DNA of 32,220 nucleotides from Spirochaetaceae bacterium (lineage in GTDB: Bacteria; Spirochaetota; Spirochaetia; SZUA-6; Bin103), in NCBI GenBank assembly GCA_028820215.1, contig JAPPKD010000354.1:1-32220 (forward strand), in the 5' to 3' direction. Position numbers and translations under genes: made by a program. The notes below the pieces were generated by a model. That model made no database searches. It had not been told where the DNA came from and was given only the letters and a program-made list of their open reading frames with translations. Each line of letters opens with the position of its first letter. The first letter of the stretch is position 1. Positions 26,915-32,220 of the stretch are shown piece by piece.

Positions 26915-27082
26915 ATGACGATCGACCGCGGTCCGCGGCGGCGTCCGCACTCCGGGCCGCACTCTGCCTGCTGTTCTCTGCCCGACTGCGCGCGCCCCGC
27001 GTGCTGCCGCGCCGCTCCGGTACGGCAGCGCGCCGGTGGATCGAGGCGCAGATGCACCGCTTGGCGGTGTGGCGTGCCCTGA
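26915..27082 (+). CDS. Possible small Cys/Arg-rich peptide gene
   Basis: A 55-codon frame starts at ATG 26915 with GGAGGGG (26901-26907) 7 bp upstream and a promoter-like pair before that. The product is rich in Arg and holds seven Cys, with the cluster ACCSLPDCARPACC and a C-terminal RCTAWRCG. No family is recognised. It could be a metal-binding or leader peptide. The high G+C and the odd composition also allow a chance frame, so confidence is low. Confidence 0.3.
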   Translation: MTIDRGPRRRPHSGPHSACCSLPDCARPACCRAAPVRQRAGGSRRRCTAWRCGVP

Positions 27083-27090
27083 TGTATACA
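27061..27090 (+). promoter_or_regulatory. Putative promoter of the sigma factor gene
   Basis: TTGGCG (27061-27066), an 18-bp spacer, and TATACA (27085-27090), inside the 10-bp palindrome ATGTATACAT (27082-27091), an AT-rich island in this GC-rich region. Predicted start near 27097, next to the ATG at 27098. Confidence 0.45.
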
Positions 27091-27178
27091 TGCTAACATG
27101 GCGACAGGCTCAATGGCTTGGGAGATCGATGACGACGGCAGCGAAGCTCGGCGGCGGCCCGCGCGGAGTGGAGCGCTC

Positions 27179-27970
27179 GTGATCAAGGCGAATCCGCGCT
27201 GGCAGGAGATGCCGGAGAACGACCTGTGGAACCGCTATCGAAAGCAGCGGGACCCGTCCATCCGGGAGTACTTCGTGCATCAGTACGCGCCGCTGGTGAA
27301 GTACGTGGCGGGACGGGTCGCGATCGGAATGCCGAGCGCTGTCGATTTCGACGACCTGGTGCAGTGCGGGATGTTCGGGTTGTTCGACGCCATCAGCAAG
27401 TTCGATCCCACCAAGCACGTCAAGTTCAAGACGTACGCGGTGACCCGTATTCGCGGCGCGATCTTCGACGAGCTGCGTGCGATCGACTGGGTGCCGCGGT
27501 CGGTGCGTCAGAAGGCGCGGGAAGTGGAGGACACGGTCCGCGAACTGGAGGCCGGCCTGGGACGGGCGGCGACCGACGAGGAGATCGCAGGAGGCATGGG
27601 TGTCAGCGTTCAGGAATTCCAGCGGGTTCTGGTCCGGATCGCCGGCACCGCGGTCGTATCGCTGAACGATGTCTGGCACGGCGGTGAGGACGAGGATCGC
27701 GTGTCGATCGAGGACAACATCGAGTCGCCGACGGAGTCCGGGCCCGCGACCATCGCCGAGAAGGAAGAGATGAGGCGGGTGATCGTGGAGGCGATCAGGG
27801 AGTTGCCGGAGAACGAGCAGCAGGTCCTTGCGCTGTACTACTACGAGGAGTTGACCCTCAAGGAGATCGGGCAGGTGCTGGAGGTGACCGAGTCACGCGT
27901 GTCGCAGCTTCACACCAAGGCCCGATTGCGCCTGCGGACCAAGCTCACGAACGTCAAGCGCGGCATCTGA
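27179..27970 (+). CDS. fliA: Sigma factor of the FliA/WhiG (sigma-28) family
   Basis: 263 residues from GTG 27179, preferred because GGAG lies 5 bp upstream and the conserved protein begins soon after (ENDLWNRYRKQRDPSIRE); an in-frame ATG at 27098 would add 27 residues without a ribosome binding site. Region 2 is clear: LVKYVAGRVAIGMP, DFDDLVQCGMFGLFDAI, FKTYAVTRIRGAIFDELR, and DWVPRSVRQKAREVE. Region 4 follows with LPENEQQVLALYYYEELTLKEIGQVLEVTESRVSQLH, quoted here only as landmarks. In flagellated bacteria such factors drive late flagellar and chemotaxis genes. No flagellar genes are in the window. Confidence 0.93.
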   Translation: MIKANPRWQEMPENDLWNRYRKQRDPSIREYFVHQYAPLVKYVAGRVAIGMPSAVDFDDLVQCGMFGLFDAISKFDPTKHVKFKTYAVTRIRGAIFDELRAIDWVPRSVRQKAREVEDTVRELEAGLGRAATDEEIAGGMGVSVQEFQRVLVRIAGTAVVSLNDVWHGGEDEDRVSIEDNIESPTESGPATIAEKEEMRRVIVEAIRELPENEQQVLALYYYEELTLKEIGQVLEVTESRVSQLHTKARLRLRTKLTNVKRGI

Positions 27971-28000
27971 GGCCGCGGGGCGCCCCGGAAGGCGCCAAGC

Positions 28001-28018
28001 CCTCACCGCAGGGTGAGG
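28001..28018. terminator. Hairpin between convergent fliA and penicillin-binding protein genes
   Basis: CCTCACC and GGTGAGG pair around a 4-nt loop, over the stop of the minus-strand gene. The 32-bp gap before it also holds the palindrome GGGGCGCCCC (27977-27986). No U-tract is seen, so this is tentative. Confidence 0.35.
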
Positions 28019-29880
28019 CGCACCTCCAGACCGTCGCTGATCGGTGTTCCCGGCGGCGGACTCTGCCCGCGTACGAAGCCGTTGCCGATCAGTTGCACGC
28101 GCAACCGGCTGTCGCTCAGCAGGGGCAGCAGACTGCGCTTCGGGAGCCCCCGATAGTCGCCGATCGCCGCTTCCTGTATCACCGGAGCGGCTGGCGTTTG
28201 CCGCGTGATGGCACCCTGGTACCGCACGCGCGGTGATTCGGCGCTCGACAGCGACAGGTACGGCATGAGGAAGGCGGCGGCTTCCGCGAACAGCGGAGCC
28301 GCGATCAGGCCGCCGTATCGGGAAGGCCCTCGCGGATTGTGAATTGCGACGTAGAAGATCACCTGCGGGTTCTCGGTCGGCGCAATGGCCAGGAACGACG
28401 CGATCACCGCGTCGTCGGAATAGGATCCCGTGTTCTCGTCAAGTATCTCCGCGGTGCCGGTCTTGCCGGAGACCCGAAGGCCGGGAACGCGGGCCAGCAC
28501 GGCCGTGCCCCCGGGCTCGGTCGCGCCTTCCATCATGGCAAGCATGGTGCGGGCGACCGCGGGTCTCACGACCCGGCGCACCGGTTCGGGCAGAAAGTCC
28601 TTGACGGTGGTGCCGTCGGCGCCGACCACCCGCCGTACGATCCGCGGCCGCATCATCACTCCGTCGTTGGCGATGGCGCTGGCGGCGCGCATGATCTGCA
28701 CCGCCGACACCGCCACTTCCTGACCCATCGTCACGGTCGGCTTGGAGCGCAGCGACCACCGCTCGACGTCGTGGAAGATGCCGGCGGTCTCACCGGAGAA
28801 GGGAAGGTCGACCGCGGAGCCGAATCCGAATGCGTTGAGCGCGGCATGGAAGCTCCCGTCGTCGATCCGGTCGGAGGCGTAGCCGGCACCCGCGTTGCAC
28901 GAATACCTGATGATGTCCGCGGTAGTGATCGTGCCGTGTTTCTTCAGGTCCGCGATCCGGATGGTGCCGCCGCCCGGCGTTTGGCGTGTGTAGTAGCCGC
29001 CACAATAGAAGGTATCGGTCGGCGTTACCGCACCGCTCTCCAGCAAGGACGCAATCGAGAACACTTTGAACACGGACCCGGGTTCGTACGCGACCGCGAC
29101 GGGACGGTTGATGCGGGTCTGCGCCGAGCTCGTGCCGATCGAGTTCGGGTCGTAGCGCGGCGATGCCGCATAGGCCAGCAACTCCCCGGTCTGCGGCACC
29201 ATGACCAGGATCGTTACCCACTGGGCCCGGTGCTCGGTACGCGCACGAACCGCGATCTGCTCCATCGCGTATTGCACGTTCACGTCGATGGTGAGCACCA
29301 CCTGGTGGCCGCGCACGAGTTGTTCTCCTGGCTGGACGACGGCCGGCGACAGCACGTGATCGAAGGTGTTCTCGATCCCGTCAAGTCCGACGTCGTCGAC
29401 ACCCACGAAGCCGAGCACATGGCTGGCAAGTTCCTGCTCGGGGTAGGTGCGCCCGAACTCGGCTTGCAGCGACACGCCGCGCAGTTCGCCGGCCTGCAGA
29501 TGCGTGCGCAGCTGCGCCGACTCGGTCGGCGTGATCTTGCGCTTGAGATACGCGAAGTGGGGCCGGCCCCGGAGCCGCTGTTCCAGCCGCGACCGGTCGA
29601 GGTCCAGCACTTCGCTCAGCGTGGCCGCGGCTGCCGCAGGGTCGGTTACGTCCGGGGTCCAGACCGAAACCGAGTCGAAACGCGTTGCGATCGCCAGCAG
29701 CCGCCCGTTGCGGTCCAGTATGGGCCCGCGTTCGACGTCGGAAACCTGCACGGCGGCGCGCGGATCCGGCAACGGCTGGACGACCATCAGCCAGACGAAC
29801 CGAGCCGCGATCGCCACGGCAAGAACGCCCAGGCCCACGATCACCGTCCACATGCGGTAGCGTTCGCGCGCTTCCAACAT
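28003..29880 (-). CDS. ftsI: Class B penicillin-binding protein (FtsI/PBP2-type) with C-terminal PASTA domain
   Basis: 625 residues from ATG 29880; the frame stays open upstream, but conserved sequence begins here. One membrane helix (about 11-33), RGPILDRNG (51-59) typical of class B proteins, then the transpeptidase domain with S269-V-F-K272, S327-C-N329 and K473-T-G475. Residues 575-625 look like a single PASTA domain (GDYRGLPKRSLLPLL, PPPGTPISDG), as in SpoVD-type proteins. It cross-links septal peptidoglycan and would partner the FtsW encoded in this window. It lies outside the dcw cluster, convergent with the sigma factor gene. Confidence 0.92.
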   Translation of the reverse strand: MLEARERYRMWTVIVGLGVLAVAIAARFVWLMVVQPLPDPRAAVQVSDVERGPILDRNGRLLAIATRFDSVSVWTPDVTDPAAAAATLSEVLDLDRSRLEQRLRGRPHFAYLKRKITPTESAQLRTHLQAGELRGVSLQAEFGRTYPEQELASHVLGFVGVDDVGLDGIENTFDHVLSPAVVQPGEQLVRGHQVVLTIDVNVQYAMEQIAVRARTEHRAQWVTILVMVPQTGELLAYAASPRYDPNSIGTSSAQTRINRPVAVAYEPGSVFKVFSIASLLESGAVTPTDTFYCGGYYTRQTPGGGTIRIADLKKHGTITTADIIRYSCNAGAGYASDRIDDGSFHAALNAFGFGSAVDLPFSGETAGIFHDVERWSLRSKPTVTMGQEVAVSAVQIMRAASAIANDGVMMRPRIVRRVVGADGTTVKDFLPEPVRRVVRPAVARTMLAMMEGATEPGGTAVLARVPGLRVSGKTGTAEILDENTGSYSDDAVIASFLAIAPTENPQVIFYVAIHNPRGPSRYGGLIAAPLFAEAAAFLMPYLSLSSAESPRVRYQGAITRQTPAAPVIQEAAIGDYRGLPKRSLLPLLSDSRLRVQLIGNGFVRGQSPPPGTPISDGLEVRLTLR

Positions 29881-29903
29881 CGGTGCCGTGCGGGTCCCCG
29901 GAA

Positions 29904-29932
29904 AATGTAATAGGTGGCGCGGGATGTGTCGA
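29904..29932 (-). promoter_or_regulatory. Putative promoter of the penicillin-binding protein gene
   Basis: On the minus strand, TCGACA (29932-29927), 17 bp, then TACATT (29909-29904), 23 bp before the start codon. It sits in an AT-rich patch between the divergent genes. Confidence 0.45.
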
Positions 29933-29943
29933 TACAGAGGACG

Positions 29944-31122
29944 ATGGTACGTGCACTCCACGCGCAAAGAGTCGCCGCACCCGATCGCGCTCGTGCCGCG
30001 TTCGTCCGCGAGTTGAAGAGGCAGAGCGCCGCCAGCCTCCGTCCGCGCCATTCGCGGTTCGATGAACCGTTCGACTTCAGCCCCGGCCGGGCCGCGCAGT
30101 TGACGGTCGTCCCGGCCGGCGTGTCGGAAGCAGCCGACCGCGCGCGCGCCGCATCGCTGCGGTCCCTGTGGCGGCGCGGGCTGTTCGACCGGTTGCAGAG
30201 CCGCCTGCGCGGCAGGTTCCGGGTGATCGTGAACGTGGCGGTGGCCGTCGCCGCAGCGGTGATACCCGCCGGTCTGGTGATCGCCGCCGCCCGACCTCAG
30301 GCGCCGCCGACGGTGCCCGGGCCTGCCGACAGTCTCATTCACCGTGACGTGGCGCCGGCTGACTCGAGCTCGGCGGAGGCCGCGTGGGATGCGGTTCCCG
30401 ATCTGTCGCTCCGCTCGTATCTGGTCCGGGCGGACGATTCACTCTCGGAGATCGCGCACCGCTTCGGAATCGACCTCGACACCCTGATCAGCTTCAACGC
30501 CATCCGCGACGTGAGCGATCTGCAGGAGGGCGCGGAACTGACGATACCGAACGCGTCAGGGCTCTCCTATTCGGTGCGTTCAGGTGACACGCTCAGCGAC
30601 ATCGCCGCCCGGCACGGTGTGCGCCTGACGGAGTTGATGGAGTGGAATGACCTGCCGTCGTCCGCGCTCGGCGTGGGGCAGAAGCTGTTCATTCCGGGCG
30701 CTTCGTTGCCGATGAACGCACGGAACGCCGTCCTCGGCAGGCTGTTCCTCAAACCCGTGCCCGGACGGGTCGTCACGCCCTTCGGTGACCACCCCGATCC
30801 GGTCACGGGCATCCGCCGCTTCCATGACGGGATCGACATCGAGCATGCGGCCGGAACCCCGGTCGCCGCCTCCATGGCGGGGCGGGTGGGCCGCGTGGGA
30901 GTCAACGGCACCTACGGACGGTACCTGGTGCTGGTGCATGCCGACGGCTACCAGACCCTGTACGCGCGTCTGTCACAGGCGCATGTGGTGGCAGGCGCAC
31001 TGGTGGCCCAGAGCCAGGTTATCGGCACGATGGGCGCACCGGGAGACAGCACGAGCAGCCACCTGCACTTCGCGATCTTCAAGGCTGGCCAGCCTGTTGA
31101 CCCGAGCCGCTATCTGCACTAG
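29944..31122 (+). CDS. LysM and M23 (LytM) domain envelope protein, catalytic His replaced
   Basis: 392 residues from ATG 29944 (AGAGGA just upstream; an in-frame GTG at 29914 is the other option but falls in the opposing promoter). A long basic cytoplasmic region, one membrane helix (about 93-116), two LysM domains (about 159-201 and 209-251), and an M23 domain (about 274-389). The zinc motif HxxxD (H294, D298) and HLH (H373, H375) are present, but the YxHL catalytic His is Arg (YARL, R342, codon 30967-30969). It may be a non-catalytic activator, as EnvC and NlpD are for amidases. Paired with the next gene. Confidence 0.87.
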   Translation: MVRALHAQRVAAPDRARAAFVRELKRQSAASLRPRHSRFDEPFDFSPGRAAQLTVVPAGVSEAADRARAASLRSLWRRGLFDRLQSRLRGRFRVIVNVAVAVAAAVIPAGLVIAAARPQAPPTVPGPADSLIHRDVAPADSSSAEAAWDAVPDLSLRSYLVRADDSLSEIAHRFGIDLDTLISFNAIRDVSDLQEGAELTIPNASGLSYSVRSGDTLSDIAARHGVRLTELMEWNDLPSSALGVGQKLFIPGASLPMNARNAVLGRLFLKPVPGRVVTPFGDHPDPVTGIRRFHDGIDIEHAAGTPVAASMAGRVGRVGVNGTYGRYLVLVHADGYQTLYARLSQAHVVAGALVAQSQVIGTMGAPGDSTSSHLHFAIFKAGQPVDPSRYLH

Positions 31123-31136
31123 CATGATGCGCGCTC

Positions 31137-32096
31137 GTGGAGGGGCGCGCTGATCGAATCCTGCCGGTAGGCATCGTGATCCTGTCGGTGATCCTCATTG
31201 CTGCCCAGTCCGGCGGCTGGTACCTGACGAAGAAGGCCACCCTCGAACGGGACTACCTACATCTGCCGGAACGATGGTTCGAGGTTCTGCACGAGCCTCG
31301 CGTCATTCCCGCGGCCGTCCTGCCCGCAGGCGGCGCAGCTTCGGCGGCCTGGCCGCTGCCCATCGCCACCATGCGCTACGTGGCGCAGCCGGGCGACAAC
31401 ATGACCCACATCAAGAATCGGTTCGGGCTGACGCTGGACACGCTGTCAAGCGTCAACCGCGACGCCGGTTCCGGCGTCCACAACGTCAAGATCGGTGAGG
31501 TCTTCACGATTCCGAACCAGGACGGACTCTTTCTGAAGGTGGAGAGCAGGGATCACCTGGAGACCGTGGCAGGCGATCACGGGCTGGCCGGCAGCGACGT
31601 GCTGGCCGCCAATCCCGGCTTCGACGCCCAGTCTGTGAGCGGTGAGCTGTTCTTCCCCGGCGCCCAGAACTCCGGGTTCGAGCGCCTGCTGAGGATGGGT
31701 CTGGGGTTCAGCCGGCCACTGTACGGAGGCTGGGTGAGCTCACCGTTCGGGATGCGCGTACATCCCTTCAGCGGCAAGTGGCGCATGCACCGCGGCGTCG
31801 ACATCGCTGCGCCGCACGGGACCCCGGTGCAGGCGGCCGCGGACGGTCGCGTCGAGCGGGTGGCACGCGACGGCGTCCTGGGGAGATACGTCGTGATCGA
31901 CCATGGAGCGCGCTCCTACCAGTCGCTGTACGCGCATCTCTCCTCCGTCCACGTCAACGTTGGAGAGCTGGTCTCCACCGGCAACACGATCGGCCGCGTC
32001 GGTTCGACCGGCCAGTCCACCGGCCCCCATCTCCACTTCGAGCTGTGGAGCCGGCGGCAGCCGATCGACCCGGCCTCGCAGGTGCCCGGCCTCTAG
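31137..32096 (+). CDS. LysM and M23 (LytM) peptidoglycan endopeptidase
   Basis: 319 residues, GTG start 14 bp after the previous gene; no good ribosome binding site, so coupling is likely. One N-terminal membrane helix (about 10-24), two LysM-like domains (about 80-126 and 132-175), and an M23 domain with the complete set HRGVD (H218, D222), YAHL (H267) and HLHF (H298, H300). It should cut peptide cross-links of peptidoglycan in the periplasm, unlike its neighbour, which lacks one His. The two are likely a duplicated pair with divided roles. It ends 2 bp before the homopolymer tail. Confidence 0.92.
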   Translation: MEGRADRILPVGIVILSVILIAAQSGGWYLTKKATLERDYLHLPERWFEVLHEPRVIPAAVLPAGGAASAAWPLPIATMRYVAQPGDNMTHIKNRFGLTLDTLSSVNRDAGSGVHNVKIGEVFTIPNQDGLFLKVESRDHLETVAGDHGLAGSDVLAANPGFDAQSVSGELFFPGAQNSGFERLLRMGLGFSRPLYGGWVSSPFGMRVHPFSGKWRMHRGVDIAAPHGTPVQAAADGRVERVARDGVLGRYVVIDHGARSYQSLYAHLSSVHVNVGELVSTGNTIGRVGSTGQSTGPHLHFELWSRRQPIDPASQVPGL

Positions 32097-32097
32097 C

Positions 32098-32220
32098 GCC
32101 CCGGGGGGGGGGGGCGGGGCGGCCCGCCCCCGCCCGGCCCCCCCCCCCCGAGGGGGGGGGGGGCGGGCCCCCCCGCCGGGGGGCCCGCGCGGGGGGGGCG
32201 GGGGGGTTTGGGGGGGCGGC
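32098..32220. other. G/C homopolymer tail, likely assembly or sequencing artefact
   Basis: Apart from one A (32151) and a TTT (32207-32209), the last 123 bases are only G and C, mostly in runs of 8-12. Nothing is encoded. It resembles low-quality poly-G read ends joined at a contig edge rather than biological sequence. Confidence 0.85.

Noticed and set aside
28003..30342. Longer version of the penicillin-binding protein starting at 30342
   Set aside because: The first 154 codons are His/Arg/Gly-rich and lie antisense to the LysM/M23 gene; the conserved protein starts at ATG 29880.
32098..32220. G-quadruplex cluster or origin-like element
   Set aside because: The segment looks like a sequencing artefact at the contig end.

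Overview
The window is a continuous, gene-dense (about 67% G+C by eye) stretch of bacterial chromosome made almost entirely of housekeeping genes. The gene order points to a high-GC member of the Spirochaetota (family not resolvable here). The clues are a solitary groEL without groES, a compact division cluster mraZ-rsmH-ftsL-murF-ftsW-ftsQ-ftsA-ftsZ that lacks the other mur genes, a following xer-dprA-xer-hslV-hslU block, a nadK-recN pair, a FliA/WhiG-type sigma factor, and an HslV with an N-terminal extension. This assignment is inference from remembered gene orders; no search was run.

Layout. 1-1745: 3' part of a 2-oxo acid dehydrogenase E2 gene and a biotin-protein ligase. 1829-3596: groEL and its terminator. 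3611-7571: an unrecognised 109-residue protein, then yajC-secD-secF (Sec translocase accessory complex). 7589-8929 (minus): a membrane protein with two fused CDP-alcohol phosphotransferase domains. 9012-9085: tRNA-Ile(GAT). 9158-13683: a ribbon-helix-helix protein, protein-L-isoaspartate methyltransferase, a DegT-like protein that has lost its catalytic lysine, NAD kinase and RecN. 13728-13856: a MITE-like inverted-repeat element between convergent genes. 13854-14186 (minus): a DUF1820-like protein. 14344-21930: the mraZ promoter with a textbook MraZ operator array and the reduced dcw cluster. 21927-26821: two tyrosine recombinases flanking dprA, then hslV and hslU. 26849-27970: an intergenic region with a small Cys-rich reading frame, then the FliA/WhiG sigma factor. 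28003-29880 (minus): an FtsI-like penicillin-binding protein with a PASTA domain. 29944-32096: two LysM/M23 envelope peptidase-family genes. 32098-32220 is almost pure G/C homopolymer and looks like an assembly artefact.

The functional theme is envelope growth and division: septal peptidoglycan synthesis (MurF, FtsW, FtsI), the divisome (FtsL, FtsQ, FtsA, FtsZ), hydrolase-family proteins (LysM/M23), export (YajC-SecDF), phospholipid synthesis, and chromosome processing (Xer, DprA, RecN). Genes are tightly packed, with many ATGA, GTGA and CTGA stop/start overlaps that suggest translational coupling. Points worth a second look are two genes (rsmH and the first xer) whose homology begins upstream of any ATG/GTG/TTG and which share a CTGA junction, short 15-18 bp tandem repeats at four loci (three of them in frame inside genes), the lysine-less DegT protein, the tandem CDP-alcohol phosphotransferase fusion, an M23 protein lacking one catalytic His, and the TA-flanked inverted-repeat element. 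I found no clear defence, CRISPR or prophage system.
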